From Endobugula sp047636495 (GTDB taxonomy: Bacteria; Pseudomonadota; Gammaproteobacteria; Pseudomonadales; Cellvibrionaceae), in the NCBI GenBank assembly GCA_047636495.1, contig JBLILH010000013.1, forward strand, positions 1 through 64,000: a stretch of 64,000 nt of DNA, read 5' to 3'. The notes below the pieces were generated by a model that was not told the DNA's origin, did not search any database, and saw nothing but the letters and a program-made list of their open reading frames with translations. A program made the translations under genes and the position numbers. Shown piece after piece: positions 34,533-44,740 of this stretch. Positions within the stretch are counted from its first letter, which is position 1; the number at the start of each line of letters is the position of its first letter.

Positions 34533-37469
34533 ATGCCGCATACTGCACATCCTAGCTTTACCTTACTCCGCTCTCAAACCATCGATTCTCTAGACATCAC
34601 CATTAGCGAATACCAACATCATGCTACAGGCGCGCAACATGTGCATATTGATGCTGATAATAGCGAAAACGTATTTTTAGTGGCTTTACGCACAGTGCCT
34701 CATGACTCAACGGGGGTTGCCCATGTTCTTGAGCATACTGCGCTTTGCGGTAGTGAAAAATACCCAGTACGGGATCCGTTTTTCATGATGATTCGGCGCT
34801 CGCTCAATACCTTTATGAATGCAATGACCAGTTCAGACTGGACGGCGTATCCATTTGCCAGTCAAAATCGTAAGGATTTCGATAATTTATTGGAAGTCTA
34901 TCTAGATGCGGTGTTTTTTTCTCGCTTAGATCCACTCGACTTCGCACAAGAAGGCCATCGTGTAGAATTTTCCAAGGCAGACAATAGCGACAGTCCACTG
35001 GTCTATAAAGGCGTGGTGTATAACGAAATGAAAGGGGCGATGAGCTCGGTCAGCTCACAGTTGTGGCAACAATTAAGTAAACATGTTTTTACCACCAATA
35101 CCTATCACTATAATAGCGGTGGCGAGCCTAGAGATATTCCTAAACTGAGCTACAGCGAGTTAAAGCACTTTTACCATACGCATTATCATCCTAGCAATGC
35201 TATTTTTATGACCTTTGGTGATATTAGCGCGGCGACACATCAAGAAAAATTTGAACAACTGGCGTTGTCGCGCTTTGAAAAATTGGATACGGTTATCAGC
35301 ATACCGGCCGAAAAGCGCCTTAGCCAGCCTAAACGTGTCACCGAGTATTATGCCTACACCCCTTCCGAGGCTGATGACCCTGAGAAGCAAGCGCATATTG
35401 TTATGTCGTGGTTGCTAGATAAAAGTACCGATTTAAAACGTAATCTAGAAGTACACTTATTGTCGAGCTTACTCTACGATAATAGTGCGTCGCCTTTACA
35501 ACATTTATTAGAAACTTCACCTTATGGAACCTCTCCGTCACCCTTGTGTGGCAGTGATGACTCGCAATATGAAATGTTATTCGTATGTGGCTTACAAGGC
35601 TGTAAAAGTGATGATGTCGATGCGATCGAAGCCTCCGTTATTACTTTACTAGAACGCCTTTCTAAAGAAGGCATGCCACAGGAGCAAATTGAAGCTTCAC
35701 TACACCAGTTAGAACTTCAGCAACGCGAAATTGGTGGTGATGGCTATCCGTATGGCTTACAACTCATTATGAGTGCCTTATCACCCGCGACGCATCGAGG
35801 AGATGTTTTACAGTTTATGGATCTAGAAAGTGCTCTCGTGTCATTAAGAAAAGACATTCAAGATCGTCATTATTTACCGTCATTAATTAAACGCTTATTC
35901 ATCGATAACGCACATCGAGTCACACTGACGTTAGCGCCCGATGATAGACTTCAGGCCGCCGAGAACGACGCCGAAATAGCAGAACTTGCGGCTAAAAAGG
36001 CAGCGTTATCTGAAGATGAAAAACAAGCGATTATTGATCAAGCACTGGCACTGGAAGCGCGCCAACAACAGGAAGAAAACATTGGTTTGCTTCCTCAGGT
36101 CACCGTCGATGACATCCCTGCAGCGACGCCTTTCCCTAAAAGCGATATATTCTCAACTAATGACTTGTCACCCCCTATTACTCACTATACCGCAGGGACT
36201 AATGGCTTGTCTTATCAACAAATTATTTTCCACTTACCTGAGTTAAGCCAAGAAGAATGGCTTGCACTACCCTATTACACTCTGTGTTTGACAGAAATGG
36301 GCATTGGCAGCGATGACTACTTGCAGGTACAGCAGCGCCAATCACAGGTAGTCGGCAGTATTGGTGCTTATTACAGTTTGCGCAATCATACGGACGATAA
36401 TGATCAATATTATGCTTACGTGACGTTATCTGCCAAAGCGCTTAGCACTAACCAGCAAGTGATGAGTGAATTAATGCTCGATACTTTACACAGTGTTAAC
36501 CTGAGTGATGAAGAGCGTATAAAAGATTTAATCGCGCAAGCAAAAGCTGGCCGCGAACAAAGTATTACCGGTAATGGTCATAGCTATGCGATGCAAGCTG
36601 CTGCGGCTAGTTTTAATCCTATGTCGGCAGCCGTACAACAGTTAATGGGCCTGACAAGTATTCAAGAAATCAAACAGCGCCATGCCGACTTACAAGCCGG
36701 TCAATGCTCTGCGTTTGTTATACTGCTGCAAAGTATCCATCAAAAAATATTGACGAGTCAAAAAGAGGTTTTACTGATCGCTGAAGAGCAGAGTGTGGGC
36801 GAGCAAGCAGAAGTTTTTGCGACTTGTTTAGCACCTGTTTTTTCCACTACAGGTAACGCCTCATCACTATCTTTAGCCGCAGCATCTCATCAACCTATAA
36901 AACAGGCATGGATCACTCAATCACAAGTCCATTTTTGTGCCAAAGCTTACCCAACCGTCAGCATGAATCATCCTGACGCACCGGTGTTATGTGTGTTAAG
37001 TGGAATACTACGCAATGGGTTTTTACATCGCACTATTCGCGAACAAGGCGGTGCTTACGGTGGCGGCGCGAGTCAAGATAATAATAGTGCAAGCTTTAGA
37101 TTTTACTCCTACCGCGACCCTCGTTTTGCAGACACGTTAAATGATTTTGATGCGGCGATTGATTGGCTGCTAGAAAGAACCGTTAGTGATCAGCAAATCG
37201 ACGAAGCTATTTTAGGTGTTATCGGTTCGTTAGATAAACCGGGATCGCCAGCAGGTGAAGCTAAACAAGCGTTTCATGCACGACTGGTTGGGCGAGATGA
37301 CGAAAAAAGAAATGTGTTTCGTCAACGTGTCATCGACGTTAGTGCAGAAGATTTATACCGTGTTGCAGTTCTTTATTTACAAAAAGACCATGCTAATACT
37401 GCAGTAGTCACCGGAAAACATGGTATTGATGAAGCCAAAAAACTAGGATTAGACCTAGTTTACGTTTGA
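34533..37469 (+). CDS. M16C zinc peptidase (PreP/presequence-protease-like)
   Basis: The product has 978 residues, the size of one-chain M16C proteins with four homologous domains. The inverted zinc motif HxxEH is in GVAHVLEHTALCGSEKYPVRD, and the third zinc ligand Glu follows in VYNEMKGAMSS. The C-terminal half carries the Arg-Tyr pair region (REQGGAYGGGASQD). These peptidases enclose and degrade unfolded peptides of up to about 65 residues. No signal peptide is seen, so it should be cytoplasmic. Monocistronic. Confidence 0.92.
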   Translation: MPHTAHPSFTLLRSQTIDSLDITISEYQHHATGAQHVHIDADNSENVFLVALRTVPHDSTGVAHVLEHTALCGSEKYPVRDPFFMMIRRSLNTFMNAMTSSDWTAYPFASQNRKDFDNLLEVYLDAVFFSRLDPLDFAQEGHRVEFSKADNSDSPLVYKGVVYNEMKGAMSSVSSQLWQQLSKHVFTTNTYHYNSGGEPRDIPKLSYSELKHFYHTHYHPSNAIFMTFGDISAATHQEKFEQLALSRFEKLDTVISIPAEKRLSQPKRVTEYYAYTPSEADDPEKQAHIVMSWLLDKSTDLKRNLEVHLLSSLLYDNSASPLQHLLETSPYGTSPSPLCGSDDSQYEMLFVCGLQGCKSDDVDAIEASVITLLERLSKEGMPQEQIEASLHQLELQQREIGGDGYPYGLQLIMSALSPATHRGDVLQFMDLESALVSLRKDIQDRHYLPSLIKRLFIDNAHRVTLTLAPDDRLQAAENDAEIAELAAKKAALSEDEKQAIIDQALALEARQQQEENIGLLPQVTVDDIPAATPFPKSDIFSTNDLSPPITHYTAGTNGLSYQQIIFHLPELSQEEWLALPYYTLCLTEMGIGSDDYLQVQQRQSQVVGSIGAYYSLRNHTDDNDQYYAYVTLSAKALSTNQQVMSELMLDTLHSVNLSDEERIKDLIAQAKAGREQSITGNGHSYAMQAAAASFNPMSAAVQQLMGLTSIQEIKQRHADLQAGQCSAFVILLQSIHQKILTSQKEVLLIAEEQSVGEQAEVFATCLAPVFSTTGNASSLSLAAASHQPIKQAWITQSQVHFCAKAYPTVSMNHPDAPVLCVLSGILRNGFLHRTIREQGGAYGGGASQDNNSASFRFYSYRDPRFADTLNDFDAAIDWLLERTVSDQQIDEAILGVIGSLDKPGSPAGEAKQAFHARLVGRDDEKRNVFRQRVIDVSAEDLYRVAVLYLQKDHANTAVVTGKHGIDEAKKLGLDLVYV

Positions 37470-37653
37470 TCTCTCGTTGTTGTAAAACGGGGATGAGTTA
37501 CTGTTATACATTCGTTAGGTAACTTCCCCGTTATTAATTCCTTATGGAAAATATGAATTCATCATTCTGGTGCACACCGAATCTGTCATTTGACTATTTT
37601 ATAAATGCCAGATCTAGTCTACGTACAGCATAAAAAAACACTCATTTAGGGGT

Positions 37654-38370
37654 TTAAGGGATGTAAAGAGTAAAAATACCGCCCCCTAAAACACCACCAT
37701 TAGCTAATTGAATATATCCCTTTCGGCCTTTTTGTTGATGTAGATCAGCAATTTTAGCTGCAAAAAACAATCCCAACTGGGTGCTATTGCCGTCGCAATG
37801 AGCTTCACTATCGAGTGAGGCAGCATCTATCATTTTTTGCGGAAATCCATCGCCATCATCTGCCACCTCAATCACTAAATAATCATTTTCTAATTTAGCG
37901 GTTAACTGCATTTTTTTATTCGCGTAACGCGTACCATTTACCAGTACATTGTGAATAACACTTCCCACTAAATCATTATCATAAAACCATACACTGTCTG
38001 CTTCACATTCTATTTGTAAATCAATATCCTGTGTTTTAAAAAGCACATCATTACGCGCAATCTGATCTTCAATCGTTTCATCAATATAGTTTTCATCTAT
38101 TTTCACAATATCTGTTTGATGCTGAAATCGATAAATAGAGAGCAACTGTACTAGCTCGGTATTAATGCGTGTTGCTTCGTATTGCAGTATAGAGAGACGT
38201 TTTTTTTGACTATCGCTCTCTGCTGAAGACTCATGAATAATTTCTTCTAAAGAACCTAACAGCATACCTAAGGAGTTCTTCATATCATGTACACTAGACG
38301 CTAATACAAAGGAAAAGTCTAATTGATTATCGGGATTAAGAGTATTTGAGGGACCTTCAGAATCTCGCAT
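37654..38370 (-). CDS. Soluble sensor histidine kinase, partner of REC-TPR protein
   Basis: The 238-residue protein has no membrane segment and no sensor domain. The phosphoacceptor His is H28 in SSVHDMKNSLGMLL, followed by a two-helix dimer region and an HATPase domain. That domain has the N-box SVIHNVLVNGTRYA, G1 VADDGDGFP and a G2 TQLGLFFAAKIAD. Its start overlaps the end of the upstream response-regulator gene by 14 bases, so the two are coupled and almost surely act together. The signal is unknown. Confidence 0.85.
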   Translation of the reverse strand: MRDSEGPSNTLNPDNQLDFSFVLASSVHDMKNSLGMLLGSLEEIIHESSAESDSQKKRLSILQYEATRINTELVQLLSIYRFQHQTDIVKIDENYIDETIEDQIARNDVLFKTQDIDLQIECEADSVWFYDNDLVGSVIHNVLVNGTRYANKKMQLTAKLENDYLVIEVADDGDGFPQKMIDAASLDSEAHCDGNSTQLGLFFAAKIADLHQQKGRKGYIQLANGGVLGGGIFTLYIP

Positions 38371-40036
38371 TTCTTTTCTCCTGGTTAGCGGCTATGCGTT
38401 GCTGATACTGTATATCTTGAACAGTTTGCTGAAACATTGTTCTTAACTGCCTATAACGTTGATACTTATTATTATCTGCAGAAACATATCGTTCAATCAC
38501 TTTAAGTGTAGCTTCCGTTTTATTAACGTAATCTTGGCTATACCCATTTTCCTTTAAACTACTGATGAGTGCTTGTACAAAATTAAGCTTTAAACCAATA
38601 AAACGCGGATATTTACGCTGAGCTTTGAAAAAATACTCTATCGACTTCTCAAAGTTTTTCGCTTTATAATATTCAATGCCTTTTTTATTAATTGCACCGA
38701 TAAGCTTCTTACCTTTTTGGCTAATAGGTTCCTCTAATAAGAAGTCTACTTTTTCTAGTGCTACTTGATCTCTTTTATAAAAAATCAACATCTCTTTTAT
38801 AATATCAGGAACTTTCAGGTTTTGACCACAAGTCATCATTGCATTAATGTTCTCGATCTCCGTATCAATATCTCTTTCTTCAGCATGATGCATCAACTCT
38901 TGTGCTTTATCGAATAACGTTTTAGACGCCTGTTTATTTCCATTCAATGCATTAATTTGGCTATTGAGTAATGTCGCCTGAATTTTTTGCTCTTGGCTAA
39001 TAAGATACTTACTGTCCATGCTATTGAGTAAACGTAGCACATCGATCGTCATGCTTTGATCAGTGCCATGGCCTTCGTCATATACTTTAGTAACCGCTCT
39101 AGCTAGGTTTAAGTGATTGTCTGTATTATCATAGTGAGAATGAGCACCATACTTAATGGTTTTTTTATACGCTTTAATGGCCAAATCAACGTCGCCATTA
39201 CCCAATGCCACATCGGCAAGCGTTTTTTGACGAGCAATAGACATCGGTGACGCTTTCGTGGCTTTTTCTAATACTTGCTGTAATCGACTACTGTCGTCCA
39301 TAGCACGACACGCATTTGACAAACTGTCATAGGCTTTTAAGTAAGCTGGATGATCCTCTATAATCATGTCTAATGAATTTGCGGCAATGGTATATTGGCC
39401 ATAGGCTAGTTCGACATTAGCCAAACCTACTTTTGCCCAATCCAATTCCCTATTTTCAAGTACACCTTTATACAGCTGCTCCGCAAGTTCAAAAGATTGT
39501 TGCTTCAAATATAGTTCGCCTAGTATTTTTTGGCACTCTACACCGTGGCGGGACTTAACATTTAGCAGACTGACTAATAACGTAATGGCATTATCATAAT
39601 CGTTTTCATCTATCGCTTTATAGACACGGTGCAACTCGTTTCGTCGTGCTAATAAGCGTTTAATACGTTGCTCTAAGGTTTTTCCCGTAATGGGCTTCGT
39701 TAGGTAGTCACTAGGCTCGCAATCATAACTAGCCATGACCACATCGCGACTGGTATCGGCAGAAATAAGGATAAAGATGTCTGAGCGTTTTACTAAGTGG
39801 AGATGACGAATTTCTTCGAGTAATTGCTGGCCATTTTTTCCCGATCCCAAGTTATAATCAGATAAGATAATATCGTAATGACTTTTACGACACGAGCTTA
39901 GTGCCTCGCTACCACTGGATAGGCTAGTGATATTGCGAAAACCAATGGTGTGCATATTTTTGGCAAGAGTAGTACGAAAATTAGGGAAATCATCCACAAT
40001 GAGTACTCGTAGCTCGTCATAGTCCGTTGAATCCAT
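38357..40036 (-). CDS. Response regulator with N-terminal REC and C-terminal TPR repeats
   Basis: Of 559 residues, the first 125 form a receiver domain: acidic pair in VLIVDDFPNFR, phosphoacceptor D60 in DIILSDYNLGSGKNG, Lys in SDYLTKPITG. The rest is helical with tetratricopeptide-like repeats (e.g. CQKILGELYLKQQSFELAEQLYKGVLENRELDW, shown by GELYLKQQSFELAEQLY). A DNA-binding domain is absent, so output is by protein contact. It is paired with the kinase downstream. Similar REC-TPR proteins are found in Vibrio, Shewanella and Pseudomonas, but their targets are poorly known. Confidence 0.88.
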   Translation of the reverse strand: MDSTDYDELRVLIVDDFPNFRTTLAKNMHTIGFRNITSLSSGSEALSSCRKSHYDIILSDYNLGSGKNGQQLLEEIRHLHLVKRSDIFILISADTSRDVVMASYDCEPSDYLTKPITGKTLEQRIKRLLARRNELHRVYKAIDENDYDNAITLLVSLLNVKSRHGVECQKILGELYLKQQSFELAEQLYKGVLENRELDWAKVGLANVELAYGQYTIAANSLDMIIEDHPAYLKAYDSLSNACRAMDDSSRLQQVLEKATKASPMSIARQKTLADVALGNGDVDLAIKAYKKTIKYGAHSHYDNTDNHLNLARAVTKVYDEGHGTDQSMTIDVLRLLNSMDSKYLISQEQKIQATLLNSQINALNGNKQASKTLFDKAQELMHHAEERDIDTEIENINAMMTCGQNLKVPDIIKEMLIFYKRDQVALEKVDFLLEEPISQKGKKLIGAINKKGIEYYKAKNFEKSIEYFFKAQRKYPRFIGLKLNFVQALISSLKENGYSQDYVNKTEATLKVIERYVSADNNKYQRYRQLRTMFQQTVQDIQYQQRIAANQEKRNARF

Positions 40037-40250
40037 AAATCATAATCACTTATATGTATTATCTCTATGAAGGATAGCTTATTCTGCTCACAATGCGGTT
40101 AATTCACCTAGAGTGTGGTAATTAGCGTAACGATAACTGCATAGCGGTAGGTGTTTAGAGGGATAACCGCTATAATTCTGTATTTACATCACAAGAACGT
40201 GTAAAGAGTCTGATTTATTCCTTACCCTATTGTTAGCTATATCCAACCTA

Positions 40251-41021
40251 ATGAAAAAAACGATACACCCCTCTGTTGAACACTCGCATTTGCCTCAGGC
40301 CACTGATCGCATCTTTGCTGACGCTATTGGTCAAGTGACACCTTTTTGCTTTGATGATAATGTAGCGTCGGTATTTTCGGACATGATTAGTCGATCTGTT
40401 CCCGGTTATGCTGCCATTTTAAGTATGATTGGTGATATTTCAGAACGTTACGCTCAGGACAACAGTATTTGTTATGACCTTGGTTGTTCGTTAGGTGCGG
40501 CTACGCTTGCTATGCGCCACAGTATTCGAGCAGACAAGTGTCATATCGTGAGTGTCGATAGCTCTCCCGCGATGATTGCGCGTTGTGAAGCAACCGTAGC
40601 CGCTGATAGTGCATTGATCCCTGTGGAAATGACCTGCTGTAATATTCAGGATACGCCCATCAACAATGCATCTATCGTTGTATTAAATTTCACCTTGCAG
40701 TTTATCGAGCCTGCTGACCGCCAAGCTGTTCTTCAAACTATCTACGATGGTCTATTACCTGGGGGCATTTTGTTGATGTCTGAAAAAGTCCATTTTGATA
40801 ATCCATCCCATCACGCACTGATGACTGATCTGTATCATAATTTTAAACGTGTCAATGGTTATAGTGACTTAGAAATAGCACAAAAAAGAACGGCATTAGA
40901 AAATGTCCTTCGTTCAGACAGTATCGATACTCACCAAAAACGATTACAGCAATGTGGTTTTTCAAGTGCCGAGTTATGGTTTCAGTGCTTCACTTTTTGC
41001 TCGCTTATTGCCATTAAATAA
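40251..41021 (+). CDS. cmoA: Carboxy-S-adenosyl-L-methionine synthase
   Basis: CmoA converts SAM and prephenate to carboxy-SAM. The 256 residues from ATG 40251 show DRIFADAIGQVTPFCFDDNVAS and YDLGCSLGAATLAMRHSI as motif I. SVDSSPAMIARCE and VVLNFTLQFIEPADR follow; all are diagnostic. cmoB follows after 18 bases, so the two enzymes of uridine-5-oxyacetate (cmo5U34) formation in tRNA are made together. Confidence 0.96.
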   Translation: MKKTIHPSVEHSHLPQATDRIFADAIGQVTPFCFDDNVASVFSDMISRSVPGYAAILSMIGDISERYAQDNSICYDLGCSLGAATLAMRHSIRADKCHIVSVDSSPAMIARCEATVAADSALIPVEMTCCNIQDTPINNASIVVLNFTLQFIEPADRQAVLQTIYDGLLPGGILLMSEKVHFDNPSHHALMTDLYHNFKRVNGYSDLEIAQKRTALENVLRSDSIDTHQKRLQQCGFSSAELWFQCFTFCSLIAIK

Positions 41022-41039
41022 ATTGGTCATCTACTCTGT

Positions 41040-42035
41040 ATGCTTAACTACTATCAATCACTATTAGGCTATTTAGCCGATAACATTCACAAAAAAGAAA
41101 GTCAGGCTTTTTTGTCTTGGGCAAACATACTGCCTGATGCCATTCAACGTGGTTTATGTGAACAACGTTATGGTGACCTTAAAAGATGGCGTAGCGCTTT
41201 AGAAAAATTACCAGACACTCAGCCTAGCCATGTAGAGCTACGCAACAAAGTGGCCATTGGTGTAGCTACCGACTGTGATGATGGTACATGGGAATTTATT
41301 GATCTTCAACTACGGCAGTTGATCCCATGGCGAAAAGGCCCTATGTCCATTCATGGTATTGATATTAATACTGAGTGGCGATCGGATTGGAAGTGGGATC
41401 GTGTTATTCCTCACTTAGCACCGTTAAAAGGTAAAACTATTCTCGATGTGGGATGCGGCAATGGTTACCATTGTTTGCGCAGTTACGGTGCAGGGGCAGA
41501 GCGTGTTATTGGCATCGATCCCTCACCTCGCTTTGTCGTTCAATTTTACATGATGAAGCACTTTTTGGGCGATGTACCCGTGGATGTTTTACCTTTAGGC
41601 ATTGAGTCACTACCCGCGGAGATGCAAACATTTGATACGACTTTTTCTATGGGAGTGCTTTATCATCGTCGCTCACCAATGGATCATTTACGAGAGCTTA
41701 AAGCCACTCTTCGCTCAGGTGGACAACTTGTCTTAGAGACATTATTGATAGATGGAGGCATAGGTGACACGTTGGTACCGGAAGGCCGCTACGCGATGAT
41801 GAATAACGTATGGTTTTTACCTAGCGCTGAGACCCTGATTAGCTGGTTAAAAAAGTGTGGTTTTGTCAATCCAAGATTAGTCGACATCGCCAAAACGACA
41901 ACCGATGAACAGCGCGCTACTGAATGGATGACTTTTCATTCTCTTGCAGATTTTTTAGATACTAATGACATAAGTAAAACAATTGAAGGGCACCCGGCGC
42001 CGTTACGCGGTGTATTTGTTGCTGATGTTCATTAA
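41040..42035 (+). CDS. cmoB: tRNA U34 carboxymethyltransferase
   Basis: CmoB moves the carboxymethyl group from carboxy-SAM to ho5U34 of tRNAs. The 331 residues include WRKGPMSIHGIDINTEWRSDWKW (seen as RKGPMSIHGI), motif I ILDVGCGNGYHC, GIDPSPRFVVQF, FSMGVLYHRRSPMDHL and the late HPAPLRGVFVA. It starts at ATG 41040, 18 bases after cmoA. Its stop overlaps the stop of the convergent DUF2835 gene by 4 bases. Confidence 0.96.
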   Translation: MLNYYQSLLGYLADNIHKKESQAFLSWANILPDAIQRGLCEQRYGDLKRWRSALEKLPDTQPSHVELRNKVAIGVATDCDDGTWEFIDLQLRQLIPWRKGPMSIHGIDINTEWRSDWKWDRVIPHLAPLKGKTILDVGCGNGYHCLRSYGAGAERVIGIDPSPRFVVQFYMMKHFLGDVPVDVLPLGIESLPAEMQTFDTTFSMGVLYHRRSPMDHLRELKATLRSGGQLVLETLLIDGGIGDTLVPEGRYAMMNNVWFLPSAETLISWLKKCGFVNPRLVDIAKTTTDEQRATEWMTFHSLADFLDTNDISKTIEGHPAPLRGVFVADVH

Positions 42036-42262
42036 GCACGTTTGATAATCTCTTTAAAACGATAGTTTTCATCGAACAGAATCGTAAACGCACCGTTGAT
42101 ACCATCGCGCGTAACGAAGGACTGCAGAATATTTACAGGAAAGCTTATCCGCCTTCCTTGACTATCGATAGCAGAGACTTTTTTCGCTTCCCCTTGGTAT
42201 ACCCGAAGATATTCATCCGCGGGTATATGCAGTGATATATTAACTGATCTTTCGTCAGACAT
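42032..42262 (-). CDS. DUF2835 family protein
   Basis: ATG 42262 gives a 76-residue protein starting MSDERSVNISLHIPADEYLRV. The family pattern is present: YQGEAKKVSAIDSQGRRISFP, then LQSFVTRDGINGAFTILFD. DUF2835 is a small gammaproteobacterial protein of unknown function, with all-beta character. A longer frame upstream (to 42313) is not conserved in character. Confidence 0.85.
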   Translation of the reverse strand: MSDERSVNISLHIPADEYLRVYQGEAKKVSAIDSQGRRISFPVNILQSFVTRDGINGAFTILFDENYRFKEIIKRA

Positions 42263-42381
42263 ATTTATTACACACTTAGATTGATAGTTAACTGTTCGCA
42301 TTAAATATAGCAAAACTATAGTAAAAGTGCAGTAAAAGATACGGCTTAAAAAATAAAGTTTTTTCTTTACATTACTATTCG

Positions 42382-42720
42382 ATAGTTAACTTCGTCGTTT
42401 TACGACACACATCGGCAAATTCAGTTAGCTCACTCATAGCCTCCGAAAACATAGCAAAATCAGTGTGAGGGTTAGTTTGCAGCTCATAGACGATATTGCA
42501 CCAATGTGTGAGTAAAACAGGGTATTCGTGCATCCATAACGGCAAAGTTTCTTCATGCTGAAAGCGTTTACCGCCTAAACGTAGTCATTCAACCGTCGTG
42601 ACCCTCAGTACGTTATCGATAGCATTAGTAAATGATTCTCTCGCCATCGACTGCCAGTAACTCTCCACCTTCACATCTGTGACTGCATGGTCAAACCAGT
42701 AAAAGCCAGGTCATCCCCTA
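42382..42720 (-). pseudogene. gdhB: NAD-specific glutamate dehydrogenase (GdhB type), C-terminal remnant
   Basis: Reading on the minus strand from about 42720, WFDHAVTDVKVESYWQSMA continues as RESFTNAIDNVLRVTTVE, a stop (TGA), then LRLGGKRFQHEETLPLWM, a WCNIVYELQTNPHTDFAMFSEAM stretch (shown by NPHTDFAMF) and SELTEFADVCRK before TAG at 42382. This matches the end of the roughly 1600-residue bacterial NAD-GDH, whose last 100 residues have the WQxxARESF and DFAMFSxAxxEL pattern. It directly abuts the ISL3 left end. N-terminal remnants of the same gene are at 43646-44740. Confidence 0.82.
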
Positions 42721-42727
42721 TAATAAA

Positions 42728-43645
42728 GGCTCTTCGTAGATTTGTGTGATTTTAGGGTAAAATACCGCCAATACCAAAAAATTATTAGCGGGGATTAGTG
42801 TTGTGGCAATCGAAGAATATTATGGATTGTTACTTGGCATAAATAGCCCATGGGACATCAGCAGTGTTGACCTTGATCTGTCGGCACAGAAAGTGGATAT
42901 CGTCATTGAGTATACGTATGGCACAGGCGCTTGCCCTGAATGTGAAGTCACCTCTCCTAAGCATGATAACCGCAAAGAACGCACTTGGCGGCACCTTGAT
43001 ACTATGCAGTTTGCTACGCAATTACATGGTAAGTTACCCAGGGTATACTGCAAAAATCATGGAGTTAACAGCCTTAATGCACCTTGGGCTAGAGAAAACA
43101 GCCGCTTTACTTTGTTGTTTGAAGCCTTTGCTGTGCGGGGATTAATGGCAGCTCGTAGCGTCGAACAAGCGCGAAAATTACTGGGTCTGAACTGGCACCC
43201 AGTAGAAGCGATAAAAAAACGGGCGGTTGATCGATGATTGTCGCGGCGTAAAGAAGCAGCCATTCCATGTATCGGTATTGATGAAAAACAGTCTCGTTCC
43301 GGTCACCGCTATATTCGTTCGCTGGTTAACCTTAAGGGCAGTCGCGTTTTGGATGTGGTGGAAGAGCGTACCGACACTGCCTGTAAATTGCTGGCAGAGC
43401 CGAGGCTGACTGAATCTCAGTAAAAACAGGTGGCGGCTGTAGCGCTTGATATGTGGAAGGCCTACGCCAATGCTGTGACAGATAAGCTACCGCAGGCTGA
43501 CAGTGTTCACGACCGCTTTCATATCAGTCAGCACCTGAACGAGGCTGTTGATCAAGTGCGGAGAAAAAAAATAAGACGCTGCTCAAGGAAGGCGACAATG
43601 TATTGGTAGGTAGCAAATTTTTATGGTTAACAAACGAAAAAAACT
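42728..43645 (+). mobile_element. ISL3-family insertion sequence, truncated at its right end
   Basis: The left end starts with GGCTCTTCGTAGATTTGTGT. The transposase frame begins near 42803 (MAIEEYYGLLLGINSPW) with the ISL3 zinc-finger region (GACPECEVTSPKHDNRKERTW). A TGA at 43235 and a TAA at 43421 interrupt one continuous frame, which goes on with CIGIDEKQSRSGHRYI, VALDMWKAYANAVTDK and VHDRFHISQHLNEAVDQVRR. A frameshift follows in an A-run near 43565. Homology stops at FLWLTNEKN (about 43645), about two thirds through. The right inverted repeat is lost, so no copy-specific target duplication can be seen. Confidence 0.88.
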
Positions 43646-44740
43646 AGCCAAGGTAGTTGACGTCTGATGGCCACTATAACTACGCTCAGACAAACCTGCC
43701 TCAGAATAAATGGTTTCTACTTTTTTCCTTATAAACGGGATATTAATAACAGTTTCCCGGTACACTTGTGATGTATATAGGCCAACAATATGATAAACAC
43801 CGACAACGTCCCAGTCCCCTTCCAAATCATAAGCTTGTATAGCTATATGGTCAGGGTAAGCTTGTCGATGAATAGTCGAGCGACTAGGCGATTTTCTAAA
43901 TGTTAATAAGAGGCCATCGTGATCACGTAGCTGGTCATGGTTGACTGGGAAAAAATTATTCAGTTCATCTTCTTTGTTGAGTAAACCATAATAATTTTGA
44001 AGCTCTGCAACTTATATTTTCCCTGTAGCCTTAGCTTCTATCGCCTGACTTCCAGCATCCCGATAAAATGCATAGCCTAAAAAGGTAAGGTTGTTGATCA
44101 TCAACCAAGCAAAAAACTGATTGGCTTCATAATTGTCCTCTCTGCCATGGTGGATTTTTGAATACGCAATGGTATCGCGCAATGCTTGCAGTTCTTCTAT
44201 GATTTTAGAGTAATCCCCATTCACTATATTAACAATCTTCAATTTTTTTCCTAATCGCTTCCGCTATAGCGTATAAATCTTGGGGTTTATTATGGCGATT
44301 TATTTCTATATAAATATACAGCTCTTGATTCGGCACCGGTGATTGACTATGGTTGTCGGGAATATCGCAATGAAGCAATTCGCCTTCACCGCCACGATGG
44401 GTCGACAAAATTAACGGGTTAATTTTTTAATCGACAAGGCTCTACTAGTTAATGCCATTCTTATGGAGTCGATCATAAAAAGCGCATTGTTATAGTGCAC
44501 GGTCACGACGGTATTTTTACACCGCCAACCGTCTGCATTAGTGTCTAAGTTAATATCGTGCTCAACTAATTCATCTATTGGATAGTGCTCGAAGAAGATA
44601 CTCGCGATAATGACCAGTTTATCCGCTTTTTGGGTACTACATTTTGGTTTCATAGCATCAGAAATTTGTGTCGTAAATGCTCTCTTTTCGCCGGTAACGA
44701 TTAAGCTCATATTCATTGAAGACTCCACACTATAAAACAT
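43646..44740 (-). pseudogene. gdhB: NAD-specific glutamate dehydrogenase (GdhB type), N-terminal remnants
   Basis: From ATG near 44711-44740 the frame reads LVIIASIFFEHYPIDELVE, NADGWRCKNTVVTVHYNN and MIDSIRMALTSRALSIKKLT. After a frameshift come LILSTHRGGEGELLHCDIP and QELYIYIEINRHN. After another come LQALRDTIAYSKIHHGRED and NQFFAWLMINNLTFLGYA. Then a TAA precedes VAELQNYYGLLNKEDEL, RDHDGLLLTFRKSPSRSTI and VVGVYHIVGLYTSQVYRE. These are the N-terminal regulatory segments of the large NAD-GDH. The catalytic centre, about two thirds of the gene, is missing between here and the C-terminal remnant. Confidence 0.85.

Noticed and set aside
43583..43825. Stand-alone 80-residue minus-strand ORF
   Set aside because: Its first part is a piece of the gdhB remnant and its tail runs into the ISL3 element.
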